From Rhizobium sp. ACO-34A (GTDB lineage: Bacteria > Pseudomonadota > Alphaproteobacteria > Rhizobiales > Rhizobiaceae), in assembly GCA_002600635.1 (NCBI GenBank), contig CP021374.1, forward strand, positions 62,001-126,000: a stretch of 64,000 nt of DNA. Direction: 5' to 3'. The notes under the pieces are model-generated. The model was not told where the DNA came from and searched no databases. It saw only the letters and a list, made by a program, of their open reading frames with translations. Within the stretch, counting starts at the first letter, position 1; the number at the start of each line of letters is the position of its first letter. Positions 16,867 through 25,339 of this stretch are shown one piece after another. The translations under genes were made by a program, and so were the position numbers.

Positions 16867-18198
16867 TCAGAAGCCGCTGATCAGCTCGATCTTCGATCCG
16901 TCCGAAAACCGCTTGAAGCGGAAGTTATCGCGTTCGACGAGCGGCGGGCGTCCGGTCACGATATCCGCCATCAAACGGCCGGCCGCCGGGCCGATGCCGA
17001 AGCCGTGGCCGGAAAAGCCGGTCGCGACATGGAAGCCGGGGATTGCATCGATCGCGTCGATCACCGGGATCGCGTCCGGCGTGACATCGATCATTCCCGC
17101 CCAGCGTTGTGCGATCTCCGCCTTTTCGAAGACCGGGAAAGCCTTCGCCAGCTTGGCGAGCGCGCTGTCGGTCATCGCCTTCGAGGGGATCGGGTCCAAG
17201 ACGCGATTATACTCGAAGGGTGAAGGCTCATCGAGAGCCCAATGGCGCGGCATGCGGAACTCGTCATAGAACCTGCCGCCGAAACGGAAGCGGAGCGAGC
17301 GCCATTCGTGTCCGAGCGCGGGCAGGAATTTCGTGGCGTAGCGGAAGGAGGCGGGCACGATGTCGACGATGTTCTGGAAGCCGTCGGCGATGGTGTAGCC
17401 GCCGTCGAGCCGCTTGCGGATAGCAAAGCCGCTCGACCACAGCGCTTCCTCCGGTCCACCCTCCAGCGGCTTGGTTCTGAGCACCGAGTTCATCACCTTG
17501 AGCTGCGGCAGGTCGAGGCCGTTATTGCCGAGGAAGAGGCTGGACCATGCGCCGCCGGCCAGAACCACGGCCCTGCAGGCGATTTCCCCGCGCTCGGTCA
17601 CGACGCCGGAGACCCGGCCGGCGGAAAGCTGCAGGCCGCGCACCGCGCATTCGGTGAGGATATGCGCACCCCTGTCACGCGCGGCCTCGGCAATCGCCGG
17701 TGCTGCCCGTTGCGGTTCGGCGCGGCAGTCGCCGGCGGTATAAAGGGCGCCGGCGATTTTCATGTTGGAGTCTGGATACTTCGCCTTGAACTCCGCAGAA
17801 CTCAGCATGCGGGATTCGATCTGGTAACCCTCCAGATTGCGGTTCCAGCTGGCATGCTCCTCGAACTGCTTTTCGTCGGCGCAGGTGAAGACGATGCCGG
17901 ATCGCTTGAAGCCTGTTTCGCGGCCGGTCCGGCGATTGAGATCGGCCCAGATCCTGAGCGATTCCGCCATCAGCGGCACTTCGCGGGGGTCACGGCGGGA
18001 AATACGCACCCAGCCCCAGTTGCGGCTCGACTGCTCGTGGCCGATGCCACCCTTTTCGCAAAGCGCGACGCGCAGGCCGCCTTCGGCCAGTTCCAGCGCC
18101 GTCGAGGTTCCGATGATCCCGCCGCCGATTACGACGACGTCCACTTCCTTCGGCAGTTCATCGTCGCCATGGACGGGAACGACATAGGGACCCGGCAT
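16867..18198 (-). CDS. DAO-family FAD-dependent oxidoreductase (paralogue of 2790-4106)
   Basis: The protein has 443 residues. The FAD motif GGGIIG is at 25-30 and EQSSRNWGWVR at 55-65, at the same positions as in the protein of 2790-4106. Another shared block is SAGRVSGVVTERGEI, followed in both by VVLAGGAW. It therefore belongs to the same amino acid/opine oxidase subgroup. The SDR stop is one base upstream of its ATG, so the MarR-SDR-FAD genes form a tight operon. The reaction is probably oxidation of a C-N bond; the substrate is unknown. Confidence 0.85.
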   Translation of the reverse strand: MPGPYVVPVHGDDELPKEVDVVVIGGGIIGTSTALELAEGGLRVALCEKGGIGHEQSSRNWGWVRISRRDPREVPLMAESLRIWADLNRRTGRETGFKRSGIVFTCADEKQFEEHASWNRNLEGYQIESRMLSSAEFKAKYPDSNMKIAGALYTAGDCRAEPQRAAPAIAEAARDRGAHILTECAVRGLQLSAGRVSGVVTERGEIACRAVVLAGGAWSSLFLGNNGLDLPQLKVMNSVLRTKPLEGGPEEALWSSGFAIRKRLDGGYTIADGFQNIVDIVPASFRYATKFLPALGHEWRSLRFRFGGRFYDEFRMPRHWALDEPSPFEYNRVLDPIPSKAMTDSALAKLAKAFPVFEKAEIAQRWAGMIDVTPDAIPVIDAIDAIPGFHVATGFSGHGFGIGPAAGRLMADIVTGRPPLVERDNFRFKRFSDGSKIELISGF

Positions 18199-18199
18199 C

Positions 18200-18919
18200 T
18201 CAGAAGGACTCCTCGAGCTGGCAGTTGATGGCGAATTCGGCGACCGAGGCCTCGTTCGGAAGGGAAACCAGCAGCGTGATGATGCGAGCCAGATCGGCAG
18301 GCTGTGTCAGCAACTCGGCCGGGCGTGCGGTCAGCCCTGCCGCCATGTCGGTGGCGACGAAGCCGGGGCAGACCGCGGTGGCGCGTACGCCCTTTTCAAA
18401 GCCGGCCTGACGAATCGCATGGGAAAGCGCCACGGCGGCGAACTTGGAGACGGCATAGCTGCCGGATCCCGCCGACTTGACGCGCTTGCCGGAAAGCGAT
18501 GCGAGGATGATGACGCGACCCTGGCCGCTTTCGCACAGCGGCTCCCAGGCGGCCTTGGCCAATCGGCGCGGTGCCTTGACGTTGACGGCAAGCATCGCGT
18601 CGATGTCCTCGTCTTCCGCCTCGATCACCGTCTTGGGGATCATGATGCCGGCATTGGCTATGATGGCATCGACCCGACCGAAACGCTGCATTGCGTCTGC
18701 TACCCAGCGGGCTTCCGCCCCGGTGTCGTTGGCGTCGTATTCCGCAAGATGCACGAAATCTGCTGCGTCGCCCGAGCCGGCCCAGGCTGGCATGACGGGC
18801 TTGCGCATGCCGAGCGATACCGCCCAGCCTTGCCGGAACAGTTCGGCTGCCACATGGTCGCCGATGCCCCTGCTGGCACCCGATATCAGCGCGACGCGCC
18901 TTTCGATCTTGTCTGTCAT
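18200..18919 (-). CDS. Short-chain dehydrogenase/reductase
   Basis: The protein has 239 residues, normal for a classical SDR. The nucleotide motif is SGASRGIGDHV (about 14-24), followed by the NAGIM segment near residue 91. The catalytic Ser lies in ILASLSGKRVKSAG, and Tyr/Lys in SYAVSKFAAVALSH. It reduces or oxidises a carbonyl or alcohol with NAD(P). Its start overlaps the marR stop by 4 bases (ATGA), and the FAD oxidase follows directly. In this setting it may act on the aldehyde or keto product of amine oxidation. Confidence 0.88.
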   Translation of the reverse strand: MTDKIERRVALISGASRGIGDHVAAELFRQGWAVSLGMRKPVMPAWAGSGDAADFVHLAEYDANDTGAEARWVADAMQRFGRVDAIIANAGIMIPKTVIEAEDEDIDAMLAVNVKAPRRLAKAAWEPLCESGQGRVIILASLSGKRVKSAGSGSYAVSKFAAVALSHAIRQAGFEKGVRATAVCPGFVATDMAAGLTARPAELLTQPADLARIITLLVSLPNEASVAEFAINCQLEESF

Positions 18920-19404
18920 TCGCTAAGCCCCACTATGCGGCGGTAAGCGCGCCGCAGTATGTCCATAAGTTGCTGTTGTTCGTGTTCCGGGATGAAATCG
19001 AAGAAGTCTCGCGACTGTTTCGGAACGAGTTCGCGGATCTTCACGGCGAGCGCCGCGCCGGTCTCGGTGATGTAAAGCTCCTGTGCGCGGTTATCCTCGG
19101 AGGACGTTTCGCGACGGAGAAGATGATGGGCTTCCATCTGGTCGATGATCCGTCCCATGGCCGAGCGGTCCTTCATGGTCAGATGGGCGAGCACCGACGG
19201 CCTGATGCCGGGATGGCTGTCGACGAGCAGCAGAGTGGTGATTTTCCCCGTGCCCTTGGCCACGTCGAGACCGTCGAGACATTCGTCGAGATCCCGGGAG
19301 ACTGCGAGGCTGAGCGCCCGGATATAGAAGCTCAGCGTATCCCCCAGGACATCGAGATCGATCTCCTTGACGGTTGTCGGCGGCTTTACAGGTGGTTTCG
19401 GCAT
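18916..19404 (-). CDS. MarR-family transcriptional regulator
   Basis: The protein has 162 residues with the MarR winged-helix core: PSVLAHLTMKDRSAMGRIID (recognition helix region), then HHLLRRETSSEDNRAQELYI, where the wing has the family's D-x-R. It is the first gene of the marR-SDR-FAD operon. An imperfect palindrome 116 bases upstream resembles the perfect palindrome before the ATPase gene, so this protein is the probable repressor of both units and of itself. MarR proteins are usually released from DNA by small aromatic or amine ligands. Confidence 0.88.
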   Translation of the reverse strand: MPKPPVKPPTTVKEIDLDVLGDTLSFYIRALSLAVSRDLDECLDGLDVAKGTGKITTLLLVDSHPGIRPSVLAHLTMKDRSAMGRIIDQMEAHHLLRRETSSEDNRAQELYITETGAALAVKIRELVPKQSRDFFDFIPEHEQQQLMDILRRAYRRIVGLSE

Positions 19405-19725
19405 TATGTTCCTGTTTTCTCATGGATGAGGAAAGCCATCGGCAACCCGGGTTTGCATCGGGTTGCCGGGGAAATCCGTCCGGCATGTCATGTGTCACTG
19501 TGATGAATAGGAAAGGACAAATAGTGGATGAATGCAACTATATTATTGTGAATGATGGGAAATTTTTTCTCCTGATTGGAAAGTTTTGGGCGCGCTCGAC
19601 AACCCCCGGATTCATTGCTGATCCAGCCGGTTCTTTCGCGCTTTTATCGTGGCCGAGGCGAAACCGCTTCCTCTGCCGGAGCGGAAGCGGGTTACCTCCG
19701 GTGTATCTCCTGCGGGGTGACCCCG
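19405..19725. promoter_or_regulatory. 321-base control region between the fused ATPase gene and marR, with operator-like site
   Basis: There is no gene in this stretch. At 19521-19541 ATAGTGGATG-A-ATGCAACTAT shares its left half and centre base exactly with the perfect palindrome at 21437-21465; 6 of 10 bases of the right half also match. An AT-rich block at 19540-19570 probably holds the marR promoter. Toward the ATPase stop, CCGCTTCC (19664-19671) pairs with GGAAGCGG (19683-19690), and CGGGG (19713-19717) pairs with CCCCG (19721-19725), giving terminator-like structure for the ATPase transcript. Confidence 0.6.
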
Positions 19726-21372
19726 TCAGGCTTCGGCCATCTTCTCGGCCGGTTCCCAGTCTGCTCCGGGGATGGCTGAGACCAGACGTTGCGTATATTC
19801 GTGCTCGGGCGCCCGGAATATCTTCGAGGGCGGACCGTGCTCCACGACGCTTCCCTTGTACATCACGATCACGTTGTCGCAGATCTGGCTCGCCACGCGC
19901 AGATCGTGGGTAATGAAGATCATCGCGACCTTCATTTCCTTCTGCACGCGCGCCAGCAATTCGAGGATCTGGGCCTGGATGGAGACGTCGAGCGCCGAAA
20001 CGGCCTCATCCGCGACAAGCAGGACCGGATCGAACATCAGGGCGCGCGCAATGCCGATCCTCTGGCGCTGGCCGCCGGAGAATTCGTGCGGGAAGCGGTC
20101 GTAAGCCGCTTCGTCGAGGCCGACCAGTTTCAGCAGGCGGAAGGCCTTGGTCTTCGCTTCGTGGACGGCAAGGCCGTGGGCAATCGGTCCGACCGTCAGG
20201 ATGCGCCCGATCGTGTGACGCGGATTGAGCGACGCGAAGGGGTCCTGAAAGATCATCTGGATGTAGGGCCTGAGAAGCCGGAAGCTCTCTTCCGGCATGT
20301 TCGCGACATCGCGTCCGTCGAAGAGGATGCGTCCCGCATCCGGCTCCAGAAGCTTGAGCAACACGCGTCCGAGAGACGATTTGCCCGAACCGCTTTCGCC
20401 GACCACGCCGAGCGTCTGGCCCTTGTGAATGACGAAGCTCACGTCGTTGACGGCTTTCACGGTGCGGCCCTTGCTGAGGAAGGTTCCGGTCGTACGGTAT
20501 TCCTTCTGCAGGTTTTCCACCTTGAGCACGACGGGAGCTTCCTCCACCGCTGAGCGGTCATCGCTGCGCATGCGCGGAACCGCAGCCACGAGGCGTTGGG
20601 TATAGGGATGCGACGGGCGGGTCAGCACGTCCTCGGCCTTGCCCTGCTCGACCAGTATGCCCTTTTCCATCACCACTACGCGGTCGGCGATTTCCGCCAC
20701 CACGCCGAAATCGTGGGTGATGAACATCACGCTCATGTTCTTGCGCTGCTGGATCTTGCGGATGAGTTCCAGAATCTGCGCCTGCGTGGTGACGTCGAGC
20801 GCGGTTGTCGGTTCGTCGGCGATCAGGACATCGGGATCGAGCGCCAGCGCCATGGCGATCATCACGCGCTGCCGCTGGCCGCCGGAAAGACGGAAGGGAT
20901 ATTGCAGGCGCATCAGCGCCGGATCGGGAAGCCCGACCTCTTCGAGCAGTTCAAGCACTCTGGCAGTGCGCGTTTCGGGCGTGCCGACGTCATGCGCCTC
21001 CATCACCTCGGCAATCTGGTCGCCAATGGTCATCAGTGGATTGAGGGCAGAGAGAGGGTCCTGGAAGATGATGGAGACGGCCCGTCCGCGTAAGGGGCGG
21101 ATCTTTTCCTCAGGCGTGGCGATGATATCCATGCCCTTGAACAGGATTTGTCCGCCGGTCACTTTGATGGAGGGCGCGAGCAGGCCCATGATGGCATTGG
21201 CGGTGACGGATTTGCCGGAACCGGATTCACCGATGATGCAGAGGATTTCACCGGCATTGAGATCGAAGGAAATATCGTGGACTGCGTGGGCGCGTTCCAT
21301 CTTGGGAGGCAGACTGACCGTCAGATGACGCACGGATAGCACCACGTTGGGAGGCATGGACGCTTGCGACAT
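19726..21372 (-). CDS. Fused two-domain peptide ABC transporter ATPase (DppD-DppF type)
   Basis: The protein has 548 residues from the ATG at 21372 (AAGGGGAA upstream, like the binding-protein gene); the frame extends about 58 codons further but crosses the operator. It contains two complete ABC domains. The first has Walker A GESGSGKS (48-55) and LSGGQRQRV (162-170). The second has GESGSGKS (325-332) and FSGGQRQRIGIARAL. Fusion of DppD and DppF equivalents is common in Rhizobiales. It energises the DppB/C-like permeases about 5 kb downstream on the same strand. It has its own perfect operator palindrome upstream. Confidence 0.93.
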   Translation of the reverse strand: MSQASMPPNVVLSVRHLTVSLPPKMERAHAVHDISFDLNAGEILCIIGESGSGKSVTANAIMGLLAPSIKVTGGQILFKGMDIIATPEEKIRPLRGRAVSIIFQDPLSALNPLMTIGDQIAEVMEAHDVGTPETRTARVLELLEEVGLPDPALMRLQYPFRLSGGQRQRVMIAMALALDPDVLIADEPTTALDVTTQAQILELIRKIQQRKNMSVMFITHDFGVVAEIADRVVVMEKGILVEQGKAEDVLTRPSHPYTQRLVAAVPRMRSDDRSAVEEAPVVLKVENLQKEYRTTGTFLSKGRTVKAVNDVSFVIHKGQTLGVVGESGSGKSSLGRVLLKLLEPDAGRILFDGRDVANMPEESFRLLRPYIQMIFQDPFASLNPRHTIGRILTVGPIAHGLAVHEAKTKAFRLLKLVGLDEAAYDRFPHEFSGGQRQRIGIARALMFDPVLLVADEAVSALDVSIQAQILELLARVQKEMKVAMIFITHDLRVASQICDNVIVMYKGSVVEHGPPSKIFRAPEHEYTQRLVSAIPGADWEPAEKMAEA

Positions 21373-21436
21373 AGGTTCCCCTTGTTTTCTGGTATCGTCG
21401 CTATGTGCCGCGCGGCCTTTTGACCGTCGCCGGCAC

Positions 21437-21465
21437 CAAGATAGTGGATGACATCCACTATCTTG
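21437..21465. promoter_or_regulatory. Perfect 14+1+14 palindrome, probable MarR operator
   Basis: CAAGATAGTGGATG is followed by a single A and then its exact reverse complement. It lies 65 bases before the ATPase start. The sequence repeats in degenerate form before marR at 19521-19541, which supports a shared MarR dimer site. The remaining gap to rhaI contains only a terminator. Confidence 0.75.
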
Positions 21466-21550
21466 TCCAGAGAGCAATGTGTCTTCTGTCGCAGAAGAGT
21501 AACACTTCCGCAGCCGACTGATGGAAACGATGGCAAAGTCCATCAACGAA

Positions 21551-21579
21551 AGACGCCGGCAGCAGGGCTACCGGCGTCT
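21551..21579 (-). terminator. Terminator hairpin after rhaI
   Basis: AGACGCCGG (21551-21559) pairs with CCGGCGTCT (21571-21579) around an 11-base loop, 47 bases past the rhaI stop. On the minus strand it is followed by CTTTCG, a weak T run. Confidence 0.6.
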
Positions 21580-21625
21580 CTCTTCAATTGCTTGCGCAAT
21601 CAGATCTTCGGGAGAGGGAAGAACC

Positions 21626-22918
21626 TCAGACGATGCCGCCCGAACCACCCTTGACCGCCGGCCGTTCCGCGGCGACCTGCGCGCGATAGCCGCTGGCGCG
21701 ATAGGTGGCGACCGGATCGATGGCGCCGCCAGCGCGGCGACGGGCTTCCGCGAGGATCGCCTCAACATCCGTGCGATAGGCGCGCTTGAGCGTTTCCGTC
21801 GCCATCAACGCATCATTGTCGCCCTGGAAGCCTTCCAGTGCCGTGCGGTCGACCAGAAGCGCCTGGGCATAGGCGCGGCGGATCTCGTTGGCGCTGGAAA
21901 TCAGGCTCTCGATCGGATCCGTGACATTGTGGCTCTGGTCGATCATGTGGGCCGGGTGGAAGCCCTTGACCCCGCGATGCTCGGCATCGACCAGTTCGTT
22001 GAAGACGAGGAAGAGGCGGTAAGGTTCGACCGAGCCGGCGTCGAGGTCGTCGTCACCGTATTTCGAGTCGTTGAAATGGAAGCCGCCGAGCTTGCCGAAC
22101 TGGATCAGGCGGGCAACGATCATCTCGATATTGGTGTTCGGAGCGTGATGACCGAGGTCGACGAGGCAGAAAGCCTTCGGACCGAGCGTCTGGGCGATCA
22201 GGAAGTTGGTGCCCCAGTCCTGCACGACGGTCGAATAGAAGGCCGGTTCGTACATCTTGTGTTCGGAGAACAACCGCCAGTCGTCCGGCAGAGCCTTGTA
22301 GATGTCGGCCATGGAGGCAAGATAACGTTCGAACTGGCGGGTGAAGTTCGACTGCCCCGGGAAGTTCGAACCATCGCCGATCCAGACGGTGAGCGCCTTC
22401 GAGCCGATGGCATTGCCAAGCTCGATGCATTCGATGTTGTGCTCGACGGCTTGCGCGCGGGTTGCCGCGTCCACATGGCTGAGCGAGCCATACTTATAGG
22501 AATTAGCCTGATCCGGCGCGTCGGAGAAGGTGTTGGAGTTCATGGCGTCGAAGCCGAGGCCCAGCGCATCGCCCTTTGCCTTCAGGTCCTTCGGATCGGC
22601 CTTGTCCCACGGAATATGCAGCGAAACCGTTGGCGTGGCGCGGGTCAGTTCGTTGATGACCGAGCAGTCTTCCAGCTTGTCGAAGATATTGCGCGGCTCG
22701 CCGAGGCCGGGAAACCGGGCAAAGCGCGTGCCGCCGGTGCCCACACCCCAGGAGGGAACGGCGACGAAGAACTCGGCGACCTGCTTCGTGACGGCGTCGA
22801 TGTCGATATTGTTGCGGGCGAGCTTTTCGCCAAGGGCTGCATAGTCGGACTTGAGCGCGCCGGCGCGCTTTTCGTTCTCGGCCGAGATTACGTCGGCGGC
22901 GATCTTCTGTTCTGTCAT
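21626..22918 (-). CDS. rhaI: L-rhamnose isomerase (rhizobial RhaI type)
   Basis: The protein has 430 residues from the ATG at 22918, with AGGGAGG upstream; the extra 18 codons in the frame lack a site. It converts L-rhamnose to L-rhamnulose in the cytoplasm. The (beta/alpha)8 sugar isomerase fold shows metal and substrate segments LVDLGHHAPNTN and GGFHFNDSKYGDDD, as in the rhizobial/Pseudomonas stutzeri-like isomerases and unlike the enterobacterial RhaA. It is the second gene after rhaD, with a 120-base structured gap. Gene order and divergence from rhaR match the R. leguminosarum rha locus. Confidence 0.93.
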   Translation of the reverse strand: MTEQKIAADVISAENEKRAGALKSDYAALGEKLARNNIDIDAVTKQVAEFFVAVPSWGVGTGGTRFARFPGLGEPRNIFDKLEDCSVINELTRATPTVSLHIPWDKADPKDLKAKGDALGLGFDAMNSNTFSDAPDQANSYKYGSLSHVDAATRAQAVEHNIECIELGNAIGSKALTVWIGDGSNFPGQSNFTRQFERYLASMADIYKALPDDWRLFSEHKMYEPAFYSTVVQDWGTNFLIAQTLGPKAFCLVDLGHHAPNTNIEMIVARLIQFGKLGGFHFNDSKYGDDDLDAGSVEPYRLFLVFNELVDAEHRGVKGFHPAHMIDQSHNVTDPIESLISSANEIRRAYAQALLVDRTALEGFQGDNDALMATETLKRAYRTDVEAILAEARRRAGGAIDPVATYRASGYRAQVAAERPAVKGGSGGIV

Positions 22919-23038
22919 GTCATCCTCCCTGCAACGCCGCGCGAGCATGAGGTCGCGTCGAAGACGTTGCAACTTTCCAAACCGCGAAGGGGCCTGCCGC
23001 CGACCTTGGGAGCGCCGGCAGCAGGCAATTGCTGTCGA

Positions 23039-25135
23039 TCAGCGCGGGAAGCTCTGGGCGTTACCGGCATCGACGTTGATGATGTTGCCGGTAGACTTGG
23101 CCGAGAGATCGGACGCGAGGAAGTAGATCGCTTCCGCAATGTCTTCCGGGAAGACATTGAGCTTCAGCATCGAACGCTTGCGGTAATGTTCCTCCAGATC
23201 GGTGACTTCGATCTTCGAGGAAGCCGCACGCTGTTCGCGCCATTCGCCATTCCAGATCTTGGAGCCGCGCAGGACGGCGTCGGGATTGACGGTGTTGACG
23301 CGGATACCGGCGTCTGCCCCTTCCAGCGCCAGGCAACGGGCGAGATGGATCTCGGCCGCCTTGGCGGTGCAATAGGCCGAGGCGTTCGGCGAGGAAGCAA
23401 GGCCGTTCTTCGAAGCGACGAAGACGATGTTGCCGCCGAGCGCCTGACGGCGGAACAGGCGGAACGCTTCGCGAGAGACAAGGAAATAACCGGTCGCCAG
23501 GATGTCGATGTTCTTGTTCCACATCGCAAGCGTGGTGTCCTCGACCGGTGCCGAGGAGGCGATGCCGGCGTTGGAAACGAGGATGTCGACACCGCCGAAT
23601 TCGACGCAGGCTTCGGCAAAGGTCGAAGCGACGGCTTCTTCCTTCGTCACGTCGAGAGTGACGGAGCGAACGGCATCTGCGCCGTAACGCTTGGAGAAGT
23701 CGGCAAGCGTATCGGACAGTGCGTTGGCGTCGATATCGGCGAGCACCACGCAGGCGCCTTCGGACATCAGCCGTTCGGCCGTTGCCCGGCCGATGCCGCC
23801 GGCGCCGCCGGTGACGAAGGCCACGCGGCCGGCAAGCGACTTCGGCTTCGGCATGCGCTGGAGCTTGGCTTCCTCAAGCAGCCAGTATTCGATGTCGAAG
23901 GCTTCCTGTTCCGGCAGGCCCTGATACTCGGAGACCGTCGAGGCGCCACGCATGACGTTGATGGCGTTGACATAGAATTCGCCGGCGATGCGGGCGGTTG
24001 CCTTGTCCTTGGCGAAGGACAGCATGCCGACGCCCGGAACCAGGAAGATGACCGGGTTCGGATCGCGCATGGCAGGCGAATTGTCGTGCTTGCAGGTCTC
24101 GTAGTAGCGCGTGTAGTCGGCGCGGTAGTCTTCGAGAGCCTTGTCGAGGCCGGCGATGATCGCGTCGACATCCGGCTTGGCCGGGTCGAAATCGACGATC
24201 AGCGGGCGGATCTTGGTGCGCAGGAAGTGGTCGGGGCAGGACGTACCGAGGCTGCCGAGCGGCTTCAGGTCCTTCGAATTGACGAATTCGAGAACAGCAG
24301 CCTGGTCGTCGAAATGACCGAGCTTGCGCTCAGCCTTGCCGATGCGGCCACGGATTTCCGGCATCAGCCGTGCGCCGATGGCGCGACGCTCGGCTTCCGG
24401 CAGGCTGTTGGCGACTGCGCCGCCGAAGATCGTCTTGCCGTCCGTCTCCCTGGCGAACCATTCGATCGCCTTGTTGATGATTTCGAGCGTCAGGAGGTAG
24501 CATTCCTTGGCGTCGTTCGCCCAGGTAAACAGGCCGTGGCTTTCGAGCACGACGCCCTTGGCCTTCGGATTGGCCTTGACGAAGGCTTCAAGGTCGAGGC
24601 CGAGCTGGAAGCCCGGGCGGCGCCACGGCAGCCAGCCGATTTCCTCACCGAAGATCTTCCGGGTCAGTTCCTTCGAGTTCTTCGAAGCGGCGATCGCGAT
24701 GATCGCGTCCGGATGCATGTGGTCGACATGCGTGAACGGCACGAAACCGTGCAGCGGCGTGTCGATCGAGGCTGCGCGCGGGTTGAGATTGAAGGTGCAA
24801 TGGGGCAGGAAGCCGACCATGCGGTCTTCGTCGTGAACGCCCTTGTAGATGCCCTTGAGAGCTTCGAGCTTTTCCATGTAGAGGGTGGCGAAGCCGTCGA
24901 GCTTGATGGTGCCGACGTCGCCGCCGGAGCCCTTCACCCACATGACGCTGACCTGATTGCCCGTCAGCGGATCGGTTTCGAGCACCTTCGCGGAGGTGTT
25001 GCCGCCGCCGTAATTGGTGATGCGCTTGTCTGCGCCGAGCAGATTGGAGCGATAGAGCAGCTTGCCCGGTTCATCGAGCTTTGCAGCGTAAGCGTCGTCC
25101 CAACGGTTTTCGAGAAGGCGGGTTTGGCCCGTCAT
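23039..25135 (-). CDS. rhaD: Bifunctional rhamnulose aldolase / short-chain dehydrogenase
   Basis: The protein has 698 residues from the ATG at 25135 (AAGGGAGG upstream). The N-terminal half (about 1-380) is a class II aldolase/adducin domain with zinc-binding histidines in THVDHMHPDA and LESHGLFTW. The C-terminal part (about 435-698) is an SDR with GGAGGIG near residue 443 and YCTAK near 588. In the pathway the aldolase splits rhamnulose 1-phosphate to DHAP and L-lactaldehyde, and the dehydrogenase is thought to oxidise lactaldehyde. The fusion is well known in rhizobia. It is transcribed divergently from rhaR. Confidence 0.95.
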   Translation of the reverse strand: MTGQTRLLENRWDDAYAAKLDEPGKLLYRSNLLGADKRITNYGGGNTSAKVLETDPLTGNQVSVMWVKGSGGDVGTIKLDGFATLYMEKLEALKGIYKGVHDEDRMVGFLPHCTFNLNPRAASIDTPLHGFVPFTHVDHMHPDAIIAIAASKNSKELTRKIFGEEIGWLPWRRPGFQLGLDLEAFVKANPKAKGVVLESHGLFTWANDAKECYLLTLEIINKAIEWFARETDGKTIFGGAVANSLPEAERRAIGARLMPEIRGRIGKAERKLGHFDDQAAVLEFVNSKDLKPLGSLGTSCPDHFLRTKIRPLIVDFDPAKPDVDAIIAGLDKALEDYRADYTRYYETCKHDNSPAMRDPNPVIFLVPGVGMLSFAKDKATARIAGEFYVNAINVMRGASTVSEYQGLPEQEAFDIEYWLLEEAKLQRMPKPKSLAGRVAFVTGGAGGIGRATAERLMSEGACVVLADIDANALSDTLADFSKRYGADAVRSVTLDVTKEEAVASTFAEACVEFGGVDILVSNAGIASSAPVEDTTLAMWNKNIDILATGYFLVSREAFRLFRRQALGGNIVFVASKNGLASSPNASAYCTAKAAEIHLARCLALEGADAGIRVNTVNPDAVLRGSKIWNGEWREQRAASSKIEVTDLEEHYRKRSMLKLNVFPEDIAEAIYFLASDLSAKSTGNIINVDAGNAQSFPR

Positions 25136-25225
25136 TGCTTCCTCCCTTGCGTGTCGATTCATGGACCGCTTCACTGAACGGCCCATCTCCTTCTGGTCGA
25201 CGGTATCGCGCATCGATCCGATAGT

Positions 25226-25298
25226 TGTCAATCAATTTCGATCATAAATATTCATTGTGCGGTGCAATATTATCTTTTTTGATCGTTTTTGATTGACA
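25226..25298. promoter_or_regulatory. Paired inverted operator candidates for RhaR in the rhaD/rhaR gap
   Basis: TGTCAATCAATTTCGATCA (25226-25244) and TGATCGTTTTTGATTGACA (25280-25298) are reverse complements at 16 of 19 positions and are separated by 35 bases. The intervening DNA is AT-rich and should hold the divergent promoters. DeoR-type RhaR is known to repress both rha transcripts in R. leguminosarum; assigning these sites to it is inference. Confidence 0.68.
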
Positions 25299-25339
25299 GC
25301 ATAAAAGCAATGCGAATAAATCAAACTCAGGAGGAGCCC

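Noticed and set aside
19726..21372. The fused DppD-DppF ATPase as a novel fusion
   Set aside because: Two-domain peptide ATPases in one chain are common in Rhizobiales.
23039..25135. The RhaD aldolase-dehydrogenase fusion as unusual
   Set aside because: The fusion is the established form of RhaD in rhizobia.
21521..25177. A 1218-codon open frame on the plus strand
   Set aside because: It lies antisense to rhaI and rhaD, whose products are clear; high GC at third positions makes long antisense frames common here.
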